This document shows, piece after piece, positions 1 through 8,041 of a stretch of 64,000 nt of DNA (the stretch's first letter is position 1; every line of letters begins with the position of its first letter). The notes beneath the pieces were generated by a model. It was not told where the DNA came from, ran no database searches, and was given only the letters and a program-made list of their open reading frames with translations. The DNA comes from GM7GCV1 sp965222065. Its GTDB lineage: Bacteria > Pseudomonadota > Gammaproteobacteria > Pseudomonadales > GM7GCV1. The stretch covers positions 1,178,001 to 1,242,000 of the forward strand of contig OZ244933.1 of NCBI GenBank assembly GCA_965222065.1, written 5' to 3'. The translations under genes and the position numbers were made by a program.

Positions 1-4
1 ACAT
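1..4 (-). CDS. first codon of the next gene on the minus strand (partial), probably a slipin
   Basis: An ATG at 4-2 on the minus strand overlaps the TAA stop of the NfeD gene as TAATG, the arrangement seen in translationally coupled pairs. The rest lies outside the window. NfeD proteases are usually encoded with a slipin/stomatin (SPFH) gene, so that identity is inferred from context only. Confidence 0.35.
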
Positions 5-1383
5 TATGAGTTACCTCTCTGATGAGTTTTTTCCACGGTTAACAGAACCCCGCTGGTATCTGTCACGCGAACGGAATCATTAATTTCCAACGGCTCGCTG
101 GAGCGAACATGCCAGCGCTCCCCTTCCAGCCAGACATAAGCCTCTCCATCGTGCATGGATTCCACCACAGTTGTCTGACCCAGCAGTGTATCCAGCCCGG
201 AAACCACCGCTTTCTTTCGGGACTTAATCACAAGCCCCAGGGCAATCATCAGGACGGCCGCACTAAATGCCGTCAACCCGGCGATTAGCGGCAGGGCAAT
301 CTGGTAACCGGGCAGTTCGGTATCCATCAAAATGATGGATCCAATCGCAAAGGCGACAATCCCCCCCAGCCCGAGAATCCCGAAACTGGGGGCAAAGGCT
401 TCCGCGGTCATCAACGCCACACCTAACAAAATCAAGGCCAGCCCGGCGTAACTCACGGGCAATACCTGAAAGGCGTACATCGCCAGCAACAAGCAAACCG
501 CACCCACAACACCGGGTACACCCATGCCTGGATTGGAAAATTCAAAAATCAGCCCGTAGATACCAATCATCACCAGAATATAGGCAATGTTGGGATTGGT
601 GATGACAGCAAGAAACTGGCTGCGCCAGTCCACCGGGTGTTCATACACATCGGTATCCGCCGTGGTTAGCTGCACACTGGTTTGTTCATCCAGTGCAACG
701 GTTTGCCCATCAATCTGGCGCAGCAAATCGGTCAAATCAGTGGCAATCAGGTTTACCACGTTGCGTTCATGGGCTTCGGTCGCCGACAGACTGACGCCTT
801 CTGTCACTGCCTGTTTTGCCCATTCGGCGTTGCGTCCACGCAATTCGGCCAGCCCCTGAATGTAGGCCGTGGCATCATTAATAATTTTGCGCTCCATGGC
901 CGTGGAAGGCTGGGCTCCGGCGGGTGCCGGCTCTTCAGAGCCGGCTTCCTCATTGCCTTCCTCTTCGGTCATCCCGGGAAGTGAAGGAGTACCGCCCATC
1001 TGCACTGGCGTCGCCGCCCCCAGATTTGTTGCGGGCGCCATGGCGGCAATATGGGTAGCATAAAGAATATAGGTTCCGGCACTGGCGGCACGTGCGCCAC
1101 CGGGAGAAACATAGCCAATGACCGGAATTCGGGAAGCGAGAATGGCCTGGATCATATCGCGCATGGAGCTGTCCAGCCCCCCCGGCGTGTCTATGCGCAA
1201 TACCACCATTTGTGCGTTCTCAGTCTGGGCGTCGTCAAGACCCCGAATCATGTAGTCCGCGACAGCGGGACCGATGGCACCTTCAATATCCAAGACCCAT
1301 ACGGTGTCCTGTGCTTGCGCCGAGCCAGCGCGAAACAAGGAAACAGCCATTAACAGACCCAGCACTAAATAGCGCACTTTCAT
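4..1383 (-). CDS. nfeD: NfeD family membrane-bound serine protease (ClpP class)
   Basis: Long-form NfeD protein, 459 aa from the ATG at 1383. A TTG 18 nt further up is in frame, but GGAGGT sits 9 nt before the ATG and the ATG opens a clean signal peptide (about 1-24, ending SAQA). The protease domain (about 25-225) shows TPGG and SPGGARAASAG, which carries the family's catalytic serine. A Gly/Glu/Pro-rich linker (about 130-160) interrupts it. Four or five membrane helices follow (about 260-390), then the C-terminal OB-fold NfeD domain. Family members cleave hydrophobic ends of partner stomatins at the membrane. The stop overlaps the start of the next gene, so a slipin partner is likely. The domain reading is firm; the substrate is inferred. 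Confidence 0.9.
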   Translation of the reverse strand: MKVRYLVLGLLMAVSLFRAGSAQAQDTVWVLDIEGAIGPAVADYMIRGLDDAQTENAQMVVLRIDTPGGLDSSMRDMIQAILASRIPVIGYVSPGGARAASAGTYILYATHIAAMAPATNLGAATPVQMGGTPSLPGMTEEEGNEEAGSEEPAPAGAQPSTAMERKIINDATAYIQGLAELRGRNAEWAKQAVTEGVSLSATEAHERNVVNLIATDLTDLLRQIDGQTVALDEQTSVQLTTADTDVYEHPVDWRSQFLAVITNPNIAYILVMIGIYGLIFEFSNPGMGVPGVVGAVCLLLAMYAFQVLPVSYAGLALILLGVALMTAEAFAPSFGILGLGGIVAFAIGSIILMDTELPGYQIALPLIAGLTAFSAAVLMIALGLVIKSRKKAVVSGLDTLLGQTTVVESMHDGEAYVWLEGERWHVRSSEPLEINDSVRVTDTSGVLLTVEKTHQRGNS

Positions 1384-1477
1384 CGTCCCTGTACCTCCCA
1401 ACTTTACAAGCTGAATTGGCTAACCGCACAACTATGGCTAGGTTCGCGGCCACATTCAAGCAACTTCGCACCGAAGA

Positions 1478-1900
1478 TTAGTTGCGTTGCACCAGTTGGA
1501 TAATTTGTCCGGACGAAAGTGCACCTGACTGATCCAGCACCTTTTCTCCGTGAACAAACATCTTGAATGAGGGAATACTGCGAATGCCAAATCTGGCCGC
1601 CAGTTGTTGCTGGGTTTCTGTGTTTACTTTTAACAAAAGCGCTTTGCCAGCCAACGCCTTGGCGGCTTTGGCAAACTCCGGGGCCACCATTTTGCAGGGT
1701 CCGCACCAGGGCGCCCAAAAGTCCACCAGCACAGGCACGGTTGCTTTCCGGAGGATTTCATCAAACATCGGCCCATCGACATCAATGGGTTCAGCCTGGG
1801 GTGGCAGCGCCTGTCGACAGCGCCCGCACTTTCCCTCTGAGGCCAAAAATCCTGGCGGGATACGATTTTTGGCCTGACAATGAGGACAGGTTCTTATCAA
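1478..1900 (-). CDS. trxC: thioredoxin 2 (TrxC), zinc-binding
   Basis: Cytoplasmic thiol-disulfide reductase of 140 aa. The N-terminal zinc ribbon shows CPHC (residues 5-8) and CGRC (26-29). The thioredoxin fold follows, with FWAPWCGPCK holding the WCGPC active site and the conserved cis-proline segment RSIPSF. Length and layout match E. coli TrxC. The start codon is TTG at 1900: the sequence upstream closes the frame, and GGAG lies 10 nt before it. It sits just below the sulfide:quinone oxidoreductase gene on the same strand (31-bp gap), so the two may be co-transcribed. In other bacteria trxC responds to oxidative stress; I saw no OxyR site that I could defend. Confidence 0.95.
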   Translation of the reverse strand: MIRTCPHCQAKNRIPPGFLASEGKCGRCRQALPPQAEPIDVDGPMFDEILRKATVPVLVDFWAPWCGPCKMVAPEFAKAAKALAGKALLLKVNTETQQQLAARFGIRSIPSFKMFVHGEKVLDQSGALSSGQIIQLVQRN

Positions 1901-1931
1901 GGTGTCATCGCTCCGGTAAAAGCAAATCCTG

Positions 1932-3203
1932 TCAGGTTTTCAGTTTTTCTATGCCAAGCAATTTGAGTACTTTTTGCTCGTAATAGGGATCTGTATTCCC
2001 TGTACGGATTTTGCGAAGAAAGTATTTTTCAAACGCGATCTTGGCCATGTGTACCCACTTCCCTTTTCTGGCCCAGGTAACGTTTCTTGGGGGAATTTGC
2101 GGTAACGCAACAAACGCAATCCCGGTGTCGCCCATATCTGCAAGGCAAATCGCATTCCAGGTCGCTGTGGCGGCTGCCTCCTTGCCATCAATATCCACAG
2201 CAATATTTTCTACCGTGGCGGCTACCATGGATTCGATCATATATCCCGTCTTGGGAACACCCGTAGGCACGGGTGTTGGTTTCTGGGGAGCGATTGCCAC
2301 ACAAACACCGACCGCGTAAATATTCTGATACGCAGGATTACGCTGGTAATCATCCACCACGACGAACCCTCGCGGATTAACAAGCCCTTTAATATTCATC
2401 AGCGGCCCAATGCCGGTGAATGCGGGCAAAATCATCGAGTAATTGAAAGGCAGGCTGTGTTGACGCACTTCCTCACCCTGATCGTTGCACTCGGCCACCT
2501 GCATGGTGTTTTCTTCAACTTTCAGGATTTTGGCATTGGTAATCCAGTTAATGTGCCTTTCCCTGAATTCGCTCTCAAGCAGGGTTTTGGAATCACCCAC
2601 CCCGTCCAGCCCCATATGACCGATATATGGCTCGGGCGATATGTAGGTAATAGGTACTTTGTCGCGGATTTTTCGCTTGCGCAAATCTGCATCCATAATG
2701 AAAGCGAACTCGTAGGCCGGGCCGAAACAGGACGCACCCTGGGCGGCTCCAACAATGATTGGGCCAGGGTTTTCAACAAAGGTTTCCCAGGCCTCTCGTG
2801 CGTGTTCAGCATGATCGACATGACAGACGGATTGTGTGAATCCGGAGGGCCCCAGACCCGAAATTTCATCAAAAGCCAATCTTGGTCCCGTCGCCAACAC
2901 AAGATAGTCGTAATCCAGAATGCCCCCATCACCCAACTCAACACGGTTGTTTTCAGCATCCAGCTTTTTAAGGCCGGCGGAGGAAAAGTCTATTCCGTGT
3001 TTGCGAAGAGGCTTTTCGACCTCCACACAGATTTCCTCACGGGCACGCCAGTTCACCGCGACCCAGGGATTGGAGGGCACAAATTGAAACGTCGGGGAAT
3101 CCGAAACCACGGTAATTTGATGTTTTTTGCCCAGCTTTTCACGAAGCTCATAGGCCATTGGCAGGCCACCGACGCCCGCTCCGATAATGACTATTTTTTT
3201 CAT
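1932..3203 (-). CDS. sqr: sulfide:quinone oxidoreductase, type I
   Basis: FAD-dependent membrane-associated enzyme (423 aa) that oxidises sulfide to zero-valent sulfur or polysulfide and passes electrons to quinone. The N terminus is a dinucleotide-binding GAGVGG motif (residues 8-13). Counting gives cysteines at 127, 159 and 353, the same positions as the three redox cysteines reported for the Rhodobacter capsulatus enzyme; Cys159 lies in AAQGASCFGPAYEF. GVPKTGYMIESMV (315-327) is also typical of type I enzymes. The ATG is preceded by GAGG at 8 nt. A perfect FNR/Anr box lies 100 bp upstream with a well-placed -10 element. Role in this organism: respiration on sulfide or sulfide detoxification; the sequence cannot separate the two. 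Confidence 0.92.
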   Translation of the reverse strand: MKKIVIIGAGVGGLPMAYELREKLGKKHQITVVSDSPTFQFVPSNPWVAVNWRAREEICVEVEKPLRKHGIDFSSAGLKKLDAENNRVELGDGGILDYDYLVLATGPRLAFDEISGLGPSGFTQSVCHVDHAEHAREAWETFVENPGPIIVGAAQGASCFGPAYEFAFIMDADLRKRKIRDKVPITYISPEPYIGHMGLDGVGDSKTLLESEFRERHINWITNAKILKVEENTMQVAECNDQGEEVRQHSLPFNYSMILPAFTGIGPLMNIKGLVNPRGFVVVDDYQRNPAYQNIYAVGVCVAIAPQKPTPVPTGVPKTGYMIESMVAATVENIAVDIDGKEAAATATWNAICLADMGDTGIAFVALPQIPPRNVTWARKGKWVHMAKIAFEKYFLRKIRTGNTDPYYEQKVLKLLGIEKLKT

Positions 3204-3268
3204 CTTGAACGCCTCAGTTGGTTACATGCGGCCGTAGAACAACGCAAATACACACAGGCCCTTCATTG

Positions 3269-3274
3269 AAAATA
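3269..3274 (-). promoter_or_regulatory. candidate -10 element of the sqr promoter
   Basis: TATTTT on the minus strand. If transcription starts near 3262, this occupies -12 to -7 and the FNR box at 3297-3310 is centred at -41.5, the geometry of a class II FNR-activated promoter. No -35 match is needed or seen. Confidence 0.5.
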
Positions 3275-3296
3275 GCACGCGTTTTAGAGAGCTTTC

Positions 3297-3310
3297 TTGA
3301 TCTTGATCAA
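3297..3310. promoter_or_regulatory. FNR/Anr-type operator between sqr and the ABC exporter genes
   Basis: TTGATCTTGATCAA matches the FNR/Anr consensus TTGAT-N4-ATCAA at all ten fixed positions, and the palindrome extends one base each side (C...G). It is the only such match I noticed between genes in the window. It lies 100 bp from the sqr start and about 110 bp from the ABC ATPase start. Confidence 0.75.
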
Positions 3311-3331
3311 GTGCATCGCAGCATCCGCCCC

Positions 3332-3337
3332 AATAAT
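3332..3337 (+). promoter_or_regulatory. candidate -10 element for the ABC exporter operon
   Basis: AATAAT (5 of 6 to TATAAT). A start near 3344 would put the FNR box centre about 40.5 bp upstream, so the same box could activate rightward transcription too. This is weaker than the sqr side. Confidence 0.35.
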
Positions 3338-3418
3338 CTGCAAATACCAAGGTAAAACTAGTGCCCGCCTATGGGCGCGTTTAAGATGGCAGGCTGCCAC
3401 GGCAAAGAGTCCGCAATT

Positions 3419-4129
3419 ATGAGCACAAACACCGTCTTTCATGTCGAGGGCGTCACCAAGGTTTACGATATGGGCGATGTGCAGGTGCATGCGCTGAGGG
3501 GAGTCGACCTTGATTTGTATGAATCCGAGCTGGTCGTCCTGCTGGGAGCCTCCGGGTCGGGCAAATCGACCTTGCTCAATATACTTGGTGGGCTCGATAC
3601 CGTCACTGATGGCCGCGTCATATACCGCGATCAGGACATGACCAGGGCCAGCGACAGGGAATTAACCGAATTTCGCCGAAACCACGTTGGCTTTGTCTTT
3701 CAGTTTTACAACCTGATACCCAGCCTGACCGCGGCGGAAAACGTCTCTGTGGTGACTGAAATCGCACAAAACCCGATGACACCGGCAGAATCCCTGTCGC
3801 TGGTAAAACTGGAAGAGCGATTAAATCATTTTCCAGCCCAGCTTTCCGGCGGTGAACAACAGCGGGTTGCCATAGCACGGGCCATCGCCAAACGCCCCCA
3901 GGTCCTGCTTTGTGATGAACCCACTGGTGCACTGGATTCCAAAACCGGTGTCGTCGTGTTATCCGCACTGGAAAGGGTTAATCGAGAACTGGGAACCACG
4001 ACCATTATCATCACCCATAACGCGGATATCGCGGCTATGGCCCATCGGGTTATTCGTGTCGCTGATGGACGTATCAGTGACATTCATGTGAATACCCAAC
4101 GTCTTTCCCCCGAAAAAATTCGCTGGTAA
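3419..4129 (+). CDS. ABC transporter ATP-binding protein, LolD/MacB-like
   Basis: Nucleotide-binding subunit of an exporter of the MacB/LolCDE type (236 aa from the ATG at 3419). Visible motifs: Walker A GASGSGKST, Q-loop FVFQFYNLIPSL, signature LSGGEQQRVAIARA, Walker B VLLCDEPTGALD and switch histidine ITHN. An in-frame ATG exists 48 nt upstream (3371) but has no ribosome site and adds a non-conserved extension; the chosen start has only a weak AAAGAG. The permease begins 4 nt after the stop and the adaptor follows, so the three form one operon. It is divergent from sqr with an FNR box between them. The substrate is unknown. Confidence 0.9.
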   Translation: MSTNTVFHVEGVTKVYDMGDVQVHALRGVDLDLYESELVVLLGASGSGKSTLLNILGGLDTVTDGRVIYRDQDMTRASDRELTEFRRNHVGFVFQFYNLIPSLTAAENVSVVTEIAQNPMTPAESLSLVKLEERLNHFPAQLSGGEQQRVAIARAIAKRPQVLLCDEPTGALDSKTGVVVLSALERVNRELGTTTIIITHNADIAAMAHRVIRVADGRISDIHVNTQRLSPEKIRW

Positions 4130-4133
4130 TCCC

Positions 4134-6506
4134 TTGGGCGTCCTAACCTCATTGCAAAAAAAGTTATGGCGTGAGTTATGGAGATTGCGCGGGCAAATCC
4201 TTGCCATTGCCCTGGTTATCGTGGGCGGCAGTGCCGTCAGCATCATGAGCCTTTCTGCCTACAGCTCACTGATGGAGACCCGGAACAGCTTTTATCGCGA
4301 ATATCAATTTGGGGATGTGTTTGTAAACCTGTCACGCGCACCCAAATCCCTGCTTTATGAACTGGAATCGATTTCCGGGGTGTCCACGCTGGAATCCAGG
4401 GTAATCGCCAACCTGAGTCTGGAAGTAGAGAACTTCGATGAGCCCATTACCGGCCATGTGCTTTCTTTACCGAAATTTGGTGAGCCACGCCTGAACCAGA
4501 TACATCTTCTCAAAGGGCGCATGCCCCTCCCTTATCGTGACAATGAGGTCCTGATTAGCGATGCCTTTGCCGAGGCCCATACCCTGCAGCCGGGCGACCA
4601 GGTTACCGCCATTATCAAGGGCCATCGGGAAAAATTACAGATTGTAGGGATTGGCCTGTCGCCAGAATACGTTTACCAGATTGCCCCCGGCAGTACCTTT
4701 CCCGACTACCTTCGCTATGGACTGCTCTGGATGCCCTACGACCCGCTGGCCGCTGCATACGACATGGATGGCGCGTTTAACCATCTAAGCCTCAGGATTC
4801 AGCGAGGTGCCAATATCAAACAGGTCATACAAGATGTCGACTTTTACCTAAAACCTTACGGTGGGCGTGGGGCCTACACGCGGGAAGACCAGCATTCGAA
4901 CAAATTTCTCACAGAAGAATTTGCCCAGCTGCGCACCATGGCATTCATGTTTCCGTTGGTCTTCCTGAGCGTGGCGACCTTTTTGCTGAATGTGGTAATA
5001 GGCCGGATAGTTTCCAATGAACGGGAAATCATCGCCGTGCTCAAGGCTTTTGGCTACAGCAACCGGGAGATTGCCTGGCATTATTTGAACATGACCTTGG
5101 TGATTACCATGATTGGCCTGGTGTTTGGCTATATTTTGGGAAATTACCTGGGCCAGTTACTCACCAATACCTATGCCGAGTATTACCGCTTCCCGGACTT
5201 AATATACGACCCCAACTACCCGGCCGTGTTTCTGGTCATTGTTGTCTCCCTGCTTACCGCCGCTATCGGTACGGGGAAAGCAGTCTATGCCGCCGCAACA
5301 CTACCTCCTGCCGAGGCCATGCGCCCTGAACCACCCGGACGCTATCGCCGAACCCTGTTTGAGCGACTGGGCAAGGAAGACCTGCTTTCACAGCCAACCC
5401 GCATGATCATGCGACACCTGGAACGCAAGCCCCTGAAATCTGTGCTCTCTGTTGTCGGTCTTTCCCTGGCTAGCGCGATTATGATGGTGGGTAATTTTCA
5501 GCAGGATGCCATTGATCTGATGATGCATGTGCAATTCAAGCTGGCGCAAAAAGAAGATCTGTCCATCACGTTTAACGAACCCATGGCCTCAAAGGTGCTA
5601 TACGACCTGGATAACCTGCCCGGTGTGGACTACCTGGAAGGATCGCGTGCTTCACCCATTATTCTTCGCTACCAGCAACGCAGTTATCGCACCAGTATCC
5701 AGGGGTATACACCCAACCAGCAGTTGCGCCACGTACTCGATGAAGACCTCAATTCTGTGCCTATGCCCGAACAGGGTCTGCTTGCCAGTGAGTACCTGGC
5801 CGACAAGCTGGGATTTTCCGTAGGGGATCGCGTGTTTGTGGAATTTCTCGAGGGCGCACAGACAACCAGGGAGATCGAAGTCACCGCACTCGCCAGGGAA
5901 TATCTGGGACTGGGAACCTATATGAGCCAGTCCGGGCTTAACCGGCTATTGGGCGAAGGCCCGGTTATCAACATGGCCTTTATGAATATCGACGATTTAC
6001 AGGCAAATGACATCTACCGAAGGTTGCGGGATATCCCGGCAGTGGCCTCTGTCAATTTAAGGCAAACGGTTATCGACAGTTTTAATGAGAGCCTTGACCG
6101 GGTGCTGATCGTTTTTACCCTGATTAATGCGGCACTTGGTGCTGTCATTGCTTTTGGCGTGGTCTATAACACGATGCGCATCACTTTTTCCGAGCGGGCA
6201 CGTGAGCTGGCGAGCATGCGTGTTTTGGGCTTTCGACGCACCGAGGTCGCTTATATACTTCTTGGCGAACTGGGCCTGCTTACGCTGCTAAGTTTGCCTG
6301 TGGGTTTCATTCTGGGCACCCTTCTCTGTCAGGTAATGGTCGAGGGATTGCAAACGGATTTGTACCGGGTACCCCTGGTACTGAGCCCATATACTTTTGG
6401 CTTCTCGGCGCTCATAGTCCTTTTGTCGGCAATCGCTTCCGCCATCATCATTTGGCTGCGCGTTTGTCACCTGGATTTGGTTCGAGTACTCAAGACGAGG
6501 GAATAA
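4134..6506 (+). CDS. ABC transporter permease with two FtsX domains
   Basis: Inner-membrane subunit of about 790 aa with two FtsX-type permease domains (about 265-390 and 665-780) and two large periplasmic regions. An N-terminal helix begins near residue 24 and another helix precedes the second periplasmic domain. SNEREIIAVLKAFGYS in the first and ARELASMRVLGFRRTE in the second domain are the cytoplasmic coupling segments expected beside the ATPase. The start is TTG at 4134, 4 nt after the ATPase stop; a second TTG at 4152 is possible and neither has a strong ribosome site. The length and duplicated FtsX layout differ from MacB, which is fused to its ATPase. Substrate unknown. Confidence 0.88.
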   Translation: MGVLTSLQKKLWRELWRLRGQILAIALVIVGGSAVSIMSLSAYSSLMETRNSFYREYQFGDVFVNLSRAPKSLLYELESISGVSTLESRVIANLSLEVENFDEPITGHVLSLPKFGEPRLNQIHLLKGRMPLPYRDNEVLISDAFAEAHTLQPGDQVTAIIKGHREKLQIVGIGLSPEYVYQIAPGSTFPDYLRYGLLWMPYDPLAAAYDMDGAFNHLSLRIQRGANIKQVIQDVDFYLKPYGGRGAYTREDQHSNKFLTEEFAQLRTMAFMFPLVFLSVATFLLNVVIGRIVSNEREIIAVLKAFGYSNREIAWHYLNMTLVITMIGLVFGYILGNYLGQLLTNTYAEYYRFPDLIYDPNYPAVFLVIVVSLLTAAIGTGKAVYAAATLPPAEAMRPEPPGRYRRTLFERLGKEDLLSQPTRMIMRHLERKPLKSVLSVVGLSLASAIMMVGNFQQDAIDLMMHVQFKLAQKEDLSITFNEPMASKVLYDLDNLPGVDYLEGSRASPIILRYQQRSYRTSIQGYTPNQQLRHVLDEDLNSVPMPEQGLLASEYLADKLGFSVGDRVFVEFLEGAQTTREIEVTALAREYLGLGTYMSQSGLNRLLGEGPVINMAFMNIDDLQANDIYRRLRDIPAVASVNLRQTVIDSFNESLDRVLIVFTLINAALGAVIAFGVVYNTMRITFSERARELASMRVLGFRRTEVAYILLGELGLLTLLSLPVGFILGTLLCQVMVEGLQTDLYRVPLVLSPYTFGFSALIVLLSAIASAIIIWLRVCHLDLVRVLKTRE

Positions 6507-6508
6507 AC

Positions 6509-7702
6509 ATGCGCAAACTACGACTCTGGATCTGGGGAGGTATTGCTTTACTGGTTGTTATTGCACTTGTTTATAGCCTGAGTCCACAGCCTGTACTGGT
6601 GGAGCAGTCAGAAGTGACAGAATCGAGCCTGCTCGTGACCATCAGGGAAGAAGGTATTACCCGAGTCAAGGATCGCTATGTCATTTCCGCCCCTGTTTCC
6701 GGCTATATGCAACGCGTTAACCTGGAAGTAGGTGACCGTATTGAACAAGGGGAAACCCTGACGGAGCTTGAACCACTGCGGTCTGATGTACTGGACCCCA
6801 GACGACGCGCCGAGGCGGAAGCCCGGGTAGCAGCCGCACGTTCTGCGTTATTATCAGCCCAGGAAAACGCTGAAGCGGCAAAATCGGATGCAGAACTCGC
6901 GCTCACCGAATATAACCGCAAGGAACCTCTAGCAGAGACTGGCGCTATCTCCCAGGAAGAACTCAGTCTTTCACGGTCCAGCCTGCAACGCGCCCAGGCG
7001 GTATTGCGCTCCTCAGAATTTGCGGTGGATGTCGCACAATACGAGTTGGACGCGGCCAGTACAGCACTTCAATACTCTGCCGCCCAGAACGACAGTGGCG
7101 TCCTCAAGGAACGGGTTCCCATTCTCTCACCTGTCTACGGCTCCATACTCAGGCGCTACCGGGAAAGTGAAGGCGTGGTATCGGCCGGTGAAGCCTTGCT
7201 CGAAGTTGGTGATCCGGCCGCGCTGGAAGTGGCTGTGGACGCACTGAGTGCCGATGCCGCCAATATTCACGCGGGAATGGAAGTTATTTTGAGCAACTGG
7301 GGTGGTCCACCACTGGATGCCCTGGTCCGCTTGGTGGAGCCGGTCGGTTTTACCAAGATTTCCGCACTGGGCGTGGAAGAACAGCGTGTCTGGGTTATTC
7401 TGGATATTGTTTCTCCCCAGGAGGAATGGGGAACGTTGGGGGATGGCTACCGGGTTGAAGCCGAGTTCCTGCTTTGGCAGGAGCAACAGGTACTCCAGGT
7501 TCCGGCGTCAAGTCTTTTCAGGTATGAAGATCGCTGGGCCGTTTACAGAATAGAGGCAAACCGGGCCCATTTAACTGCAGTAAACGTGGGTCAGCGTAAT
7601 GGGCTTCAGGCACAAATACTGTCCGGGCTTTCCCCGGGGCAAAGAGTAGTCAGTTATCCCGATAGTGAGCTGGTCGACGGATCCCGGGTTCGTATTCGAT
7701 AA
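6509..7702 (+). CDS. periplasmic adaptor (HlyD/MacA family) of the ABC exporter
   Basis: Membrane fusion protein of 397 aa. It has one N-terminal membrane anchor (about 5-24), a lipoyl/barrel half around VISAPVSGYMQRVNLEVGD, a long coiled-coil hairpin rich in Ala/Glu (about 95-205), the returning barrel half around ILSPVYGSILRRY, and a C-terminal membrane-proximal domain. The ATG at 6509 has GAGGGA upstream and lies 2 nt after the permease stop. Such adaptors bridge an inner-membrane exporter to a TolC-like channel; a tolC gene occurs at 54.3 kb in this window. Whether this pump exports a small molecule or a lipid is not visible. Confidence 0.88.
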   Translation: MRKLRLWIWGGIALLVVIALVYSLSPQPVLVEQSEVTESSLLVTIREEGITRVKDRYVISAPVSGYMQRVNLEVGDRIEQGETLTELEPLRSDVLDPRRRAEAEARVAAARSALLSAQENAEAAKSDAELALTEYNRKEPLAETGAISQEELSLSRSSLQRAQAVLRSSEFAVDVAQYELDAASTALQYSAAQNDSGVLKERVPILSPVYGSILRRYRESEGVVSAGEALLEVGDPAALEVAVDALSADAANIHAGMEVILSNWGGPPLDALVRLVEPVGFTKISALGVEEQRVWVILDIVSPQEEWGTLGDGYRVEAEFLLWQEQQVLQVPASSLFRYEDRWAVYRIEANRAHLTAVNVGQRNGLQAQILSGLSPGQRVVSYPDSELVDGSRVRIR

Positions 7703-7736
7703 GCGTAGTTGACGCCCCCTGTTAGCCTCCCTTTTG

Positions 7737-7967
7737 TCAGCCTCCCAGAAGCGCCGCCAATTCATCGACAACTGGCACCCAATCTGCATCCTCGGTAAAG
7801 GCTTCCCGTAAAAATGCCTTTTGGCCATCATTCCAGAAATCGGCTTCATAAATGGCCTTGCCTTCTGGCAGGCTGTGCTCGCGAATAAACTTATCCATGG
7901 CCTCTTCCGAGCTGTCCAGTCCAAGCTGGGAAAACAGGGATGGGAGATCGTGAATTGGTTTTTGCAT
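7737..7967 (-). CDS. DUF2789 family small protein
   Basis: Cytoplasmic protein of 76 aa with the composition and pattern of DUF2789: N-terminal DLPSLFSQLGLDSSEEAMDK, then HSLPEG, a short helix with FWNDGQKAFLREA, and an aspartate-rich WVPVVDELA end. No catalytic motif is visible and the function is unknown. GGAG lies 6 nt before the ATG. It stands alone, convergent with the exporter operon. Confidence 0.8.
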   Translation of the reverse strand: MQKPIHDLPSLFSQLGLDSSEEAMDKFIREHSLPEGKAIYEADFWNDGQKAFLREAFTEDADWVPVVDELAALLGG

Positions 7968-8041
7968 GCCTTTCTCCTCAAAAATACAAACCGCAATGTA
8001 ACAAAAAAGCTATTAGACAGGTGAGCCAGTACCTGATGTAG

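Noticed and set aside
2457..3269. Long plus-strand reading frame (about 270 codons) opposite sqr
   Set aside because: It lies wholly within the sqr gene on the other strand, has no ribosome site and no family resemblance; shadow of a codon-biased gene.
3419..7702. Idea that the exporter is a MacAB macrolide pump
   Set aside because: ATPase and permease are separate genes and the permease has two FtsX domains, unlike MacB; no evidence for the substrate.
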